Source: Actinomycetota bacterium (GTDB lineage Bacteria; Actinomycetota; Acidimicrobiia; Acidimicrobiales; Ilumatobacteraceae). Taken from it: a DNA stretch of 9,425 nt. This document shows, piece by piece, positions 1 through 6,104 of the stretch. Below the pieces are notes generated by a model, which was not told the DNA's origin, did not search any database, and was given only the letters and a program-made list of their open reading frames with translations. A program made the translations under genes and the position numbers. The DNA is taken from NCBI GenBank assembly GCA_005801025.1, contig SYDZ01000266.1, positions 1 to 9,425 on the forward strand. Direction: 5' to 3'. The first letter of the stretch is position 1. Each line of letters begins with the position of its first letter.

Positions 1-1
1 C

Positions 2-667
2 ACCTGGCAAAATGGCACGACTACAACCCTCGTCATCGGCGGCATTTACGCCGAAGCCGCCGTTGCAGGAAACTGGTTGATCAGCCTCGAGACTCTCAGC
101 CAAGCCTCCAAGGCCCCACCTGTCGATTTCTTCATCGGTGCCAAAATCGCCGATGGGGTGAGTATTGAAGATGCCCGAGTTGCCGTGGAGAAAGTCGCCG
201 AAGATTTTCCAAGTGCTGAGGTTCAAGATCAGTCCGAGTTTCAAAAATCACAAGAAGACCAACTGAACCAGTTATTAGCGATCGTTTACGGGCTTTTAAT
301 ATTCGCCATTTTGATTGCCGTACTTGGGATCGCCAACACCATGGCCCTATCGGTCTATGAACGCACACGTGAATTCGGTTTACTCAGAGCGGTCGGGATG
401 AGCAAGCGACACCTCAAACGATCCGTGCGTTGGGAGGCGATTATCGTTTCTGTTTTCGGCGCCACCCTCGGGGTCGTTGTCGGTATTCCACTCGGAGTTT
501 CTGTCGCCATGGCGTTACCCGATTCATTTGTCACAACAACTCAGATTCCTGTCAATACGGTTGTGACTATTTTGCTGGCCTCAATCGTTGTCGGCATCGT
601 GGCGGCAATCTTTCCAGCTCGCAGAGCAGCCAAACTTGATGTACTTGCCGCCATCGCAACGCAGTAG
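2..667 (+). CDS. ABC transporter permease, FtsX/MacB-type, C-terminal part (5' end outside window)
   Basis: Membrane subunit of an ATP-driven exporter or lipoprotein/peptide transporter of the FtsX-MacB superfamily. The reading frame is open from base 2, so the gene starts upstream of the window; 221 residues are visible. The first ~90 residues are soluble and look like the end of the extracytoplasmic MacB-like domain. Three hydrophobic segments follow, at about residues 92-116, 146-168 and 186-204. Between the first two lies the signature FtsX stretch ending in YERTREFGLLRAVGMSK, which is the cytoplasmic coupling-helix region facing the ATPase. The protein ends with the family-typical PARRAAKLDVLAAIA tail. 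The next gene starts 12 bases after the stop, and its ribosome-binding site overlaps the stop codon. The ATPase partner is presumably upstream. The substrate cannot be told from this fragment. Confidence 0.9.
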   Translation, partial: TWQNGTTTTLVIGGIYAEAAVAGNWLISLETLSQASKAPPVDFFIGAKIADGVSIEDARVAVEKVAEDFPSAEVQDQSEFQKSQEDQLNQLLAIVYGLLIFAILIAVLGIANTMALSVYERTREFGLLRAVGMSKRHLKRSVRWEAIIVSVFGATLGVVVGIPLGVSVAMALPDSFVTTTQIPVNTVVTILLASIVVGIVAAIFPARRAAKLDVLAAIATQ

Positions 668-670
668 GAG
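666..670 (+). promoter_or_regulatory. Shine-Dalgarno site for the F420-dependent oxidoreductase
   Basis: AGGAG lies 9 bases before the ATG at 680 and overlaps the TAG stop of the ABC permease. This supports the 680 start and translation from a shared message. It is one of the few clear Shine-Dalgarno sites in the window. Confidence 0.7.
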
Positions 671-679
671 ATACGGATA

Positions 680-1066
680 ATGTACGACCCACTCTTGTTC
701 TCTGATGACATGGCACAATTCTTGCAAGAGAACCATCTCGCCACTTTGACAACCATGCGTGGCGATGGTTCACCTCATGTAGTGCCCGTAGGTTTTTCTT
801 TTGACATACCCTCGGGAATTGTACGGATCATCACTTTTTCGGGATCTGTCAAGACACGCAATGCCGCTCGCGGTGGACGAGCCGTCGTCAGCCAGGTAGA
901 TCGTGGACGTTGGCTCACTCTTGAGGGCGTAGTGCGTTTAGTGACCGACTCTGATTCTGTAGCACTCGCGGTTGAGGGTTACGCCCGTCGATATCGCCAA
1001 CCCAAAGAACGCGCTGATCGGGTAGCGATTGAAATCATCGTTGACAAGATCATGGGAAACGCCTAA
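680..1066 (+). CDS. F420-dependent oxidoreductase of the PPOX split-barrel family (Rv2074 / biliverdin-reductase-like)
   Basis: A 128-residue soluble split beta-barrel protein of the pyridoxamine-5'-phosphate-oxidase-like superfamily. The stretch HLATLTTMRGDGSPHVVPVG near the N-terminus, then SQVDRGRWLTLEG and a YARRYRQP segment, follow from memory the M. tuberculosis protein Rv2074 block by block. Rv2074 is an F420H2-dependent biliverdin reductase. The length fits (Rv2074 is slightly longer at the C-terminus). By analogy it would bind deazaflavin F420 and reduce a tetrapyrrole or similar conjugated substrate in the cytosol; the substrate is inferred, not seen. A Shine-Dalgarno site at 666-670 fixes the start. 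It probably shares a message with the ABC permease 12 bases upstream and converges on the Nei-like gene 13 bases downstream. Confidence 0.85.
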   Translation: MYDPLLFSDDMAQFLQENHLATLTTMRGDGSPHVVPVGFSFDIPSGIVRIITFSGSVKTRNAARGGRAVVSQVDRGRWLTLEGVVRLVTDSDSVALAVEGYARRYRQPKERADRVAIEIIVDKIMGNA

Positions 1067-1079
1067 AGCTCGTTGTAGA

Positions 1080-2000
1080 TCAGGCAAAATCCCTGACATC
1101 ATTGATGATCTTTGATCTCTTGCGAGCAGCTATGGCATCGGAAATAAACAGCAATTCAGCGGGATGTGTCGGCGTATGATCTCCCTGAATCAAATCAGTT
1201 GGAAGAAGTCGTCGGTCTAACCGTTGCTGGCAATCAGGACACCAAAAGATGGCCCGTCGTTGCATGCCCTGAACTTTGCATTCGATTGTTCCATGGCATC
1301 GATTGCACCGCTGTCCATTTCGTCCGTAAACCGACGATGAAGTGCCATGAGGCAAGCGAGAAATGCGTGCCGCTGTCTCCACTAAAGTTTCGCAATCCTC
1401 ATAAGACAAATCACCGATTTTGGCAAATGGGCTGAGACCGACGGCCCACAAAGTTTCACTTCGGGCGACGTTACCCAAGCCACTGATCACCGATTCGTTG
1501 GCGAGAAGATCAACGACCATCTCTGATTGATCGTGATGTTGCAAAAGATTCCGAGTGCACGCAGTCATGTCACAGCGCACCTGAGAAATATTTGGTCCTA
1601 CTCCACCCGACTGCGGATGTCGCCCGCGATGTGGCACGCGAAATGTTTCAGCCATAGCAGCATCAAAACAAACAGCGACCCAATCAGAGACTTCAATGAC
1701 GACTTGTGCCCGATGAGTTTCCTTACGCCATTGTTCGCCAGCACGATATAGATGCCATTGTCCAGTGAAGCGCAAAGATGTTGTCAAGATGATTCCGTCA
1801 TCCCATTGAATATCAATGTGACGACCACGACAGATGACTTTTTCAATCACGCTTTGATCAAGTGGTGCGGGTCCGATCGTGGACATCGCATCAAAACGAA
1901 GGGTTGACATACCTACGAGAGCCGTTCGCAGTTTGGCGGCCGAGTGAAGAATGTTGCGTTTCGTGGTGATCATCAAAGAGTAAACGAATAACGAGGTCAT
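1080..2000 (-). CDS. Fpg/Nei-family DNA glycosylase (Nei2-like) lacking the catalytic N-terminal Pro-Glu
   Basis: A 306-residue protein with the Fpg/Nei fold. VISGLGNVARSETLW (about 171-185) matches the H2TH-region signature. A C-terminal zinc finger has Cys232, Cys235, Cys254 and Cys257, with Arg249 in the loop. The middle part (TSLRFTGQWHLYRAGEQWR) resembles actinobacterial Nei2. Active family members start MPEG: Pro becomes the N-terminal nucleophile and Glu assists. Here the matching region is MITTKRNILHSAAKL (from Met10), so neither residue is present. The conserved Lys of the RGKH motif is Arg60. An in-frame TAG six codons upstream rules out a longer N-terminus, and I found no PEG-encoding sequence in the other frames nearby. 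It may bind DNA without classical glycosylase/lyase activity, or use another residue. Start is the ATG at 2000 or the one at 1973. Confidence 0.85.
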   Translation of the reverse strand: MTSLFVYSLMITTKRNILHSAAKLRTALVGMSTLRFDAMSTIGPAPLDQSVIEKVICRGRHIDIQWDDGIILTTSLRFTGQWHLYRAGEQWRKETHRAQVVIEVSDWVAVCFDAAMAETFRVPHRGRHPQSGGVGPNISQVRCDMTACTRNLLQHHDQSEMVVDLLANESVISGLGNVARSETLWAVGLSPFAKIGDLSYEDCETLVETAARISRLPHGTSSSVYGRNGQRCNRCHGTIECKVQGMQRRAIFWCPDCQQRLDRRLLPTDLIQGDHTPTHPAELLFISDAIAARKRSKIINDVRDFA

Positions 2001-2043
2001 TTTGCGGACATCGGCCTAAAAAACCGCTACCGTGCATCTCGTC

Positions 2044-2337
2044 ATGCTTGATCCAATAACAGAAGCTGAACGAGCGATGATGGAGCGGGCAAGGGCCCGG
2101 CATGGTTCGCTTGGTGCCATAGTTTTCAGCACCATGCTTGGATTAGAAAAAATCCTTGGTCGCAAGCCAAAAGATGAAGGGGCTGTGATCTGGGAAGCTT
2201 CAGGTGAACCCGAGGACATTGATGCTGACGGAATCTCTATCGATATCGACGACGAGACTCATGTGGTCTCCAACCCAAATTCCCACAAAGAGCCACGACG
2301 GATTCGCAAACGTCGCTCAGGGACGACAACCGGCTAG
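2044..2337 (+). CDS. Small hypothetical protein with acidic centre and basic tail
   Basis: I do not recognise a named family. From the ATG at 2044 it is 97 residues; an in-frame GTG at 2032 would add four. The N-terminal third is an Arg/Glu-rich amphipathic segment (EAERAMMERARARHG). A mildly hydrophobic stretch follows (about residues 21-39), then GRKPKDEGAVIWEASGEPE, a strongly acidic patch (about 54-70) and a basic tail (KEPRRIRKRR). The hydrophobic stretch is short and contains Glu and Lys, so a membrane anchor is doubtful. It sits divergently from the Nei-like gene with a gap of 43 bases, and it converges on the DUF4916 gene with 6 bases between stops. Its position in an otherwise packed region and its balanced, non-shadow composition argue that it is real. 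Function unknown. Confidence 0.65.
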   Translation: MLDPITEAERAMMERARARHGSLGAIVFSTMLGLEKILGRKPKDEGAVIWEASGEPEDIDADGISIDIDDETHVVSNPNSHKEPRRIRKRRSGTTTG

Positions 2338-2343
2338 CAACCC

Positions 2344-2880
2344 CTACGGCAATTTGCCAACATGCGCCAGCCCAAGACGCAATAGGCGATCCTGTCCGCC
2401 AGTCATATCGGCAGCGATTTTGCTACTAGCGGCTTCGGCGGGGGTAAACCAAGCCAGATTCAGGGCCTCCTGAGTGGGTGTACAGTCCCCCGACACGGGA
2501 ACCACATAAGCCAAACTCACGGCGTGATGGCGCGGATCCACGAATCCGCTGATCTCTGGGTCGGGAAAGTATTCAGCGATCGTGAAAGGTGATGGGTTCG
2601 GAGGAATGTGCGGCAGGGCTAGCGGTCCCAAGTCTTTTTCTAGATGCCGAACCAATGCATCGCGAACTCGCTCACCATACAAAATCCGACCAGAGACCAA
2701 CATTCGGCTAATTGAACCATCCGAGGCCACCTTCAGTAATAAGCCAACCTCAGTCACTCGGCCGTGGGAATCCACCCGCACGGGAATGACATCCACATAC
2801 ACCAATGGCACATTGGCACGCACTGCCGCTAAGAGATCGGGGCTGAGCCATTCTGTTCGGGTATCAATCTGGTCACTCAC
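2344..2880 (-). CDS. DUF4916 Nudix-like hydrolase with degenerate Nudix box
   Basis: Resembles the actinobacterial DUF4916 group of the Nudix superfamily: WLSPDLLAAVRANVPLVYVDV at the start, VSGRILYGERVRDAL, LEKDLGPLALP, and DPRHHAVSLAYVVPVSGDC. Counting from the GTG at 2880 (178 residues), the Nudix position reads G64-x5-E70-x7-R78 followed by H79-L-E-K82-D83-L-G85, where a canonical box has R-E-U-x-E-E-x-G. The metal-binding glutamates are therefore largely replaced, so pyrophosphohydrolase activity is uncertain. The frame stays open up to an ATG at 3027, but that start would overlap the Tag gene by 74 bases and add 49 low-complexity residues not expected in the family. I prefer 2880, though AAAGGG is too close to it to be a good ribosome site. 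It is third in the unit after the dioxygenase and Tag, 73 bases past the Tag stop. Confidence 0.8.
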   Translation of the reverse strand: MSDQIDTRTEWLSPDLLAAVRANVPLVYVDVIPVRVDSHGRVTEVGLLLKVASDGSISRMLVSGRILYGERVRDALVRHLEKDLGPLALPHIPPNPSPFTIAEYFPDPEISGFVDPRHHAVSLAYVVPVSGDCTPTQEALNLAWFTPAEAASSKIAADMTGGQDRLLRLGLAHVGKLP

Positions 2881-2953
2881 GCCCTTTAGTTTCTCAGATT
2901 CCGTGACCGTGTGTGCGCTATTGGCCTGTGACGCTGAAGAAATATTGAATAGT

Positions 2954-3538
2954 TCAGACAGGGCGAGGGAATTTCTGGCGGGCGGCCTCAACCTGTTCAC
3001 GAACAAAACACTCGGCGGAGTGGTCATTGACTAACCCGAGGGACTGCATGAAGGCATACATCGTTGTGGGTCCAACAAAACTCCAGCCCCGTTTCTTGAG
3101 ATCCTTGGATAAGGCAGTTGACTCTGGAGAAATCGCCCGCACATCCAACGAAACACTCTTGGGCTCAAAACCCCAGATGTAGGTCGCCAGTGATCCCACT
3201 TCTTCAATGAGTTCGAGACATCGCTGCGCATTGTTAATCGTTGACCGAATCTTGCCACGATGGCGAACGATTGTTGCGTCACCCAACAGTCGCTCAATGT
3301 CTCTCTCACCAAATCCTGCGACCTGGTCAATCTCAAAGCCAGAGAACGCTCGCCTAAAGTCTTCGCGCTTATTCAAAATCGTGCTCCACGACAAACCACT
3401 CTGGAAGCCTTCAAGACATATTTTTTCAAAGAGATGGGTATCATCCGCGGTCGGAAAACCCCATTCGTTATCGTGGTAATGCGACATCAATCCTGATCCG
3501 CAGCCCCAAGCACATCTTTGCTCAAAAGGCACATTCAC
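2954..3538 (-). CDS. tag: DNA-3-methyladenine glycosylase I
   Basis: Base-excision-repair enzyme that cleaves 3-methyladenine from alkylated DNA, leaving an abasic site. The 194 residues follow E. coli Tag throughout: RCAW and YHDNEWGFP at the N-terminus, ICLEGFQSGLSW, VRHRGKI, LKKRGWSFVGPTTMYAFMQ and GLVNDH. The structural zinc ligands are all present (Cys9, His22, His173, Cys177). Glu43 and Trp51 of the base-binding pocket are also there, so I expect an active enzyme. The start is a GTG at 3538 whose last bases overlap the TGA stop of the dioxygenase (GTGA, 4-base overlap), with AGG just before it; this points to translational coupling rather than its own promoter. Linking constitutive Tag to a TauD-type gene is unusual in my knowledge of well-studied species. 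Confidence 0.96.
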   Translation of the reverse strand: MNVPFEQRCAWGCGSGLMSHYHDNEWGFPTADDTHLFEKICLEGFQSGLSWSTILNKREDFRRAFSGFEIDQVAGFGERDIERLLGDATIVRHRGKIRSTINNAQRCLELIEEVGSLATYIWGFEPKSVSLDVRAISPESTALSKDLKKRGWSFVGPTTMYAFMQSLGLVNDHSAECFVREQVEAARQKFPRPV

Positions 3539-4380
3539 CTACGCGGAACTGAGCCAGCAATCGTTGTTCGACGTAATTCTCGACGAAAGCCGCTGTAGTC
3601 ATTCATCGCAAAGTGTTGAGTTGAACGATTATCCCAAATCACAACATCTCCCGCTTGCCACCTATGCCGATAACCAAATTTGGCATCAGTGCTGTGGAGA
3701 TGCAAAAAGGCGATCAAAGATTGCGCCGCATCAGTTGTCATGCCATCAATATCGCGAACATAAGCCCGATTAAAAAATAAAACGGTGCGCTCAGTTTCGG
3801 GATGCCGCGTGACCAATGGATGCAACTGTTGTTCGTTTGCCGAATCATCACAAACGATTTCCATGCCACGCATTCCCGAATGCACGCCCTGCATCTTGGG
3901 TGAATAGGCATCTCGCGCTGAATGCACAGCATCTAGGACCTGAAGTTTGTCTTGCATCGCCTGATTCAACGCGGCCCATGCGGCGCTCATTGAAGTGAAG
4001 CAGGTGTCTCCGCCCCAAGCAGGAACGTCCACGGCCGACAAGATCGTAAATGAAGGGGGTTCAGCCTGAAATGAAAAATCAGAATGCCAAACGCCACCAA
4101 AGTTGAAAGATGCCCCTTCATCAGCCTCCTTGACGACTCGAATGACCTCCGGATATTCCTCCATCGTGGCAATAAACGGCACCTCACCGAAAGGTCCAAG
4201 CCGAGCAGAAAACTGACTCTGTTGTGCTGGGCCGAGGCTTTGATTGCGAACGATGAGAACCTCGTGTTGGCAAACCAACGCTCGCAATTCAGCAATTTCT
4301 GCATCGCTGAGATCACACAGATCAATTCCAGTGACCTCGGCCGCTAACACCCCCGTCATTGGTTGAACCTTGATTGGCAT
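3535..4380 (-). CDS. TauD/TfdA-family Fe(II)/2-oxoglutarate dioxygenase, substrate unknown
   Basis: A 281-residue cytosolic non-haem iron oxygenase that would couple decarboxylation of 2-oxoglutarate to oxidation of a substrate. The iron-binding facial triad is visible: His99 and Asp101 in VWHSDF, and His256 in WDNRSTQHFA. Arg267 and Arg271 in FRRELRRTTI are placed to hold 2-oxoglutarate. Length and spacing match E. coli TauD (283 residues, His99/Asp101/His255) very closely. However, the taurine-contacting His and Tyr in the TauD segment HIHPVY are replaced here by GEVPFI, and the Asn before the HxD motif is absent, so taurine is unlikely. It is the first gene of a three-gene minus-strand unit with tag and the DUF4916 gene. 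The start is fixed by a -10 box six bases upstream (4387-4392). Confidence 0.9.
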   Translation of the reverse strand: MPIKVQPMTGVLAAEVTGIDLCDLSDAEIAELRALVCQHEVLIVRNQSLGPAQQSQFSARLGPFGEVPFIATMEEYPEVIRVVKEADEGASFNFGGVWHSDFSFQAEPPSFTILSAVDVPAWGGDTCFTSMSAAWAALNQAMQDKLQVLDAVHSARDAYSPKMQGVHSGMRGMEIVCDDSANEQQLHPLVTRHPETERTVLFFNRAYVRDIDGMTTDAAQSLIAFLHLHSTDAKFGYRHRWQAGDVVIWDNRSTQHFAMNDYSGFRRELRRTTIAGSVPRR

Positions 4381-4386
4381 ATCTGA

Positions 4387-4392
4387 ACCCTA
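4387..4392 (-). promoter_or_regulatory. -10 promoter element of the dioxygenase-tag unit (leaderless)
   Basis: Read on the minus strand, TAGGGT is followed by exactly six bases (TCAGAT) and then the ATG at 4380. This places transcription start at or next to the start codon, so the message should be leaderless. A perfect TTGACA lies upstream on the same strand (4413-4418), but the spacing is 20 bases, longer than the usual 16-18, so it may not be used. No Shine-Dalgarno sequence is present. Confidence 0.6.
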
Positions 4393-4399
4393 ACTGCTC

Positions 4400-4405
4400 T
4401 AAAGT
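4400..4405 (+). promoter_or_regulatory. -10 promoter element of the 161-residue unknown gene (leaderless)
   Basis: TAAAGT is followed by six bases (AGAAGT) and the ATG at 4412, the same geometry as the divergent promoter on the other strand. No convincing -35 hexamer sits 16-18 bases upstream. The two -10 boxes are back to back with 7 bases between them, so polymerase binding at one should exclude the other. Confidence 0.6.
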
Positions 4406-4411
4406 AGAAGT

Positions 4412-4897
4412 ATGTCAACGGTTGTCGTCCCTCGTTTCGGCGAATTGCTCAGCCCCTTCATCTCACGGGTACCAGCTGTAGCCATGCCCAGATTCCTCGC
4501 CCTCCTTGAAAGAGGTGCCGCCAATCGCTACCGCATGTGGGCCGCTGAACTTCCTGAGCATCACGCAGTCCTGATGACCTGTGCTGATAGCGAAGATGAA
4601 ATCGCTCATCGCATTGAGCAAGCCTTTACCCTCGACGAGGCGTTGCGCAACGAGTTACTGGCACCGCTCCCTGAGGCCACGCAAACGTATTACGACGCCT
4701 TTGCCCCATATGACATTTGGGATCAGTTACGCATTCAAGCGAACGCTGAACGTCAAGGCGCTCACGCCTGGCGAGGTATCGCCGCCACTCATGGTGATCC
4801 ACATGTGGTCGCGGTCTTGCACTCATGTTCGGCGCTTGAAGAACTCAGCGCCGATGCACTTGATACCTTGATCGCCACGCACGCCCCCACCCACTAG
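4412..4897 (+). CDS. Hypothetical protein, 161 residues, probably helical and cytosolic
   Basis: I do not recognise this protein. It has no signal peptide and no membrane segment. The composition is Ala-, Leu- and Glu-rich, suggesting a mostly alpha-helical fold. Stretches include MPRFLALLERGAANRYRMWAA, a SEDEIAHRIEQAF helix, an aromatic segment TYYDAFAPYDIWDQL around residues 91-105, and RIQANAERQGAHAWRGIAATHG. There is no cysteine pair or obvious metal motif. The start is supported by a leaderless -10 box at 4400-4405. It is the first gene of the plus-strand run, 20 bases before the MFS gene, and divergent from the TauD-type gene. Function may be tied to either neighbour, but nothing in the sequence says which. 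Confidence 0.75.
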   Translation: MSTVVVPRFGELLSPFISRVPAVAMPRFLALLERGAANRYRMWAAELPEHHAVLMTCADSEDEIAHRIEQAFTLDEALRNELLAPLPEATQTYYDAFAPYDIWDQLRIQANAERQGAHAWRGIAATHGDPHVVAVLHSCSALEELSADALDTLIATHAPTH

Positions 4898-4905
4898 TCA
4901 TCAAC

Positions 4906-4911
4906 TAAGGT
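4906..4911 (+). promoter_or_regulatory. -10 element (or Shine-Dalgarno) of the MFS transporter gene
   Basis: TAAGGT is followed by six bases (TTTTGC) and the GTG at 4918, again the leaderless spacing. The same bases contain AAGG seven bases from the GTG, so it could instead act as a ribosome-binding site on a message coming from the gene upstream. The sequence alone cannot separate the two readings; both support the GTG start. Confidence 0.45.
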
Positions 4912-4917
4912 TTTTGC

Positions 4918-6102
4918 GTGCCAGTTCAACGACTTTTTCGAACGTTGCAAGTGGCGACATTACTAATGTCCACGACTTATGGCGTGATGTTCACCATGCT
5001 TGATGATTATCGCGATGAATACGGAATCAGTGAGTCAGGTTTGGGATTTGTCTTGGCAATTGGTTTTTTCTCAGCTTTTCTCAGCCAAATATCTATTGCC
5101 CCACTCGCTGATCGTGGGCGGGCTAAGACCCTCATGGTCGCCGGATTCGCACTAGTCATTATTGGTTCCATCGTTATGGGGTTTGGAGAGACCTTTCCAA
5201 TCCTCGTTCTGGGCCGCTCACTGATGGGTATCGGAGGTGGAATGGCACTGCCGGCACTGCGCAAAATCGTCATTGTCGCAGACCCAGAAAATCTTGGAGG
5301 CAATTTAGGAAAGTTGCTCAGTGTGGACATTGCTGGCTTCGCTCTCGGTCCAGTGATTTCCGTTTTAACGGTTGACACTTTTGGGATTGCTGCTCCATTC
5401 ATCATCATCGGTGCCGCCGTTTTTGTGGTCACCATGATTCTCATTCGCGTTGATGTTCCTGAAACTGCTCTCGCTGATCGTCCTCGCGAGCGCTTGGCTT
5501 TTGATTTGCTACGCATCCCTGCGGTGTCGGGCGCAGTCCTCATTGGACTGGCTCTGTTCTTAATGATTGGTACCTTTGACTCTCTGTGGTCCATCATGAT
5601 GGATGATCTCAGCGGTCCTGAATGGATGGCCAACGCTGGGGTCAGTCTGTTCGCGCTCCCCATGATTGTGTTGGGCCCCATCGGTGGACGTTTAGCGCAA
5701 CGTAAAGGCGCATACCGCGTCGGTGCACTTGGAATGGTCATCGGCGCATCCTGCATGGTTTTGTATGGTGTTCTCCCCAGCCCGTATCTCATGATGGGCG
5801 TATTTCTCATCCACATCATTAACGACGGTCTCACCGTCACCAGCACCGGCGTGGCGATCAGTTTGGCGGCACCCACTGAACGCCAAGCAGGAGCGCAAGG
5901 ACTACTGGGCGGGCTGCAAACTTTAACGGGTGGCGTAGGTGCTTCGTTTGCAGGTTGGAGTTATGACCATTTCGGTCGCGGCACTACTTTTGCAATCACT
6001 GCCATCACCATGATCGTGTTAGTGATGCTCGGACTGTTACTCGCGGGCACTAAACATCGCTCTGCACCCGCCGCTGCCCTAGCAGTTGTGCCAACATCGT
6101 AA
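4918..6102 (+). CDS. MFS transporter
   Basis: A 394-residue major-facilitator-superfamily membrane carrier with about 12 hydrophobic segments, the usual length for this family. The loop after the second helix carries the MFS motif-A pattern (APLADRGRAK, residues 61-70). The segment LGRSLMGIGGGMALPALRK (about 100-120) resembles the helix-4 motif of drug/proton antiporter-type members, so export of a small molecule is plausible but not proven. It starts with GTG at 4918, positioned behind TAAGGT at 4906-4911. It is followed after 2 bases by the Nudix gene and preceded after 20 bases by the unknown protein. Together with the downstream oxygenase and acyltransferase, it could handle a modified metabolite; that link is inference from position. 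Confidence 0.92.
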   Translation: MPVQRLFRTLQVATLLMSTTYGVMFTMLDDYRDEYGISESGLGFVLAIGFFSAFLSQISIAPLADRGRAKTLMVAGFALVIIGSIVMGFGETFPILVLGRSLMGIGGGMALPALRKIVIVADPENLGGNLGKLLSVDIAGFALGPVISVLTVDTFGIAAPFIIIGAAVFVVTMILIRVDVPETALADRPRERLAFDLLRIPAVSGAVLIGLALFLMIGTFDSLWSIMMDDLSGPEWMANAGVSLFALPMIVLGPIGGRLAQRKGAYRVGALGMVIGASCMVLYGVLPSPYLMMGVFLIHIINDGLTVTSTGVAISLAAPTERQAGAQGLLGGLQTLTGGVGASFAGWSYDHFGRGTTFAITAITMIVLVMLGLLLAGTKHRSAPAAALAVVPTS

Positions 6103-6104
6103 CT

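Noticed and set aside
1080..1096. Possible terminator hairpin between the convergent F420 oxidoreductase and Nei-like genes
   Set aside because: Only a 5-bp stem (TCAGG/CCTGA) with a 7-base loop and no T-tract, and it lies within the 3' end of the Nei-like gene; too weak to call.
2002..2033. Promoter for the small plus-strand protein (TTGCGG ... TACCGT)
   Set aside because: The hexamers are 20 bases apart and the -10-like box is 10 bases from the ATG, unlike the exact six-base spacing of the other promoters here.
2881..3027. N-terminal extension of the DUF4916 protein to the ATG at 3027
   Set aside because: It would overlap tag by 74 bases, and the added residues show no family similarity; the conserved part begins at the WLSPDLL segment just after the GTG at 2880.
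2582..3034. 150-codon plus-strand open frame opposite the DUF4916 and tag genes
   Set aside because: Antisense to two recognisable proteins, with Ser/Arg/Thr-rich composition and no motif.
3987..4325. 112-codon minus-strand frame within the TauD-type gene
   Set aside because: Shifted frame of the same strand as the dioxygenase, which has its full iron-binding motif set; no independent start signal.
5007..5876. Long open frame (289 codons) on the minus strand inside the MFS gene
   Set aside because: It is antisense to a clear 12-helix transporter; its Met/Arg/Ser/Pro-rich composition is what the complement of hydrophobic codons produces, and no domain is recognisable.
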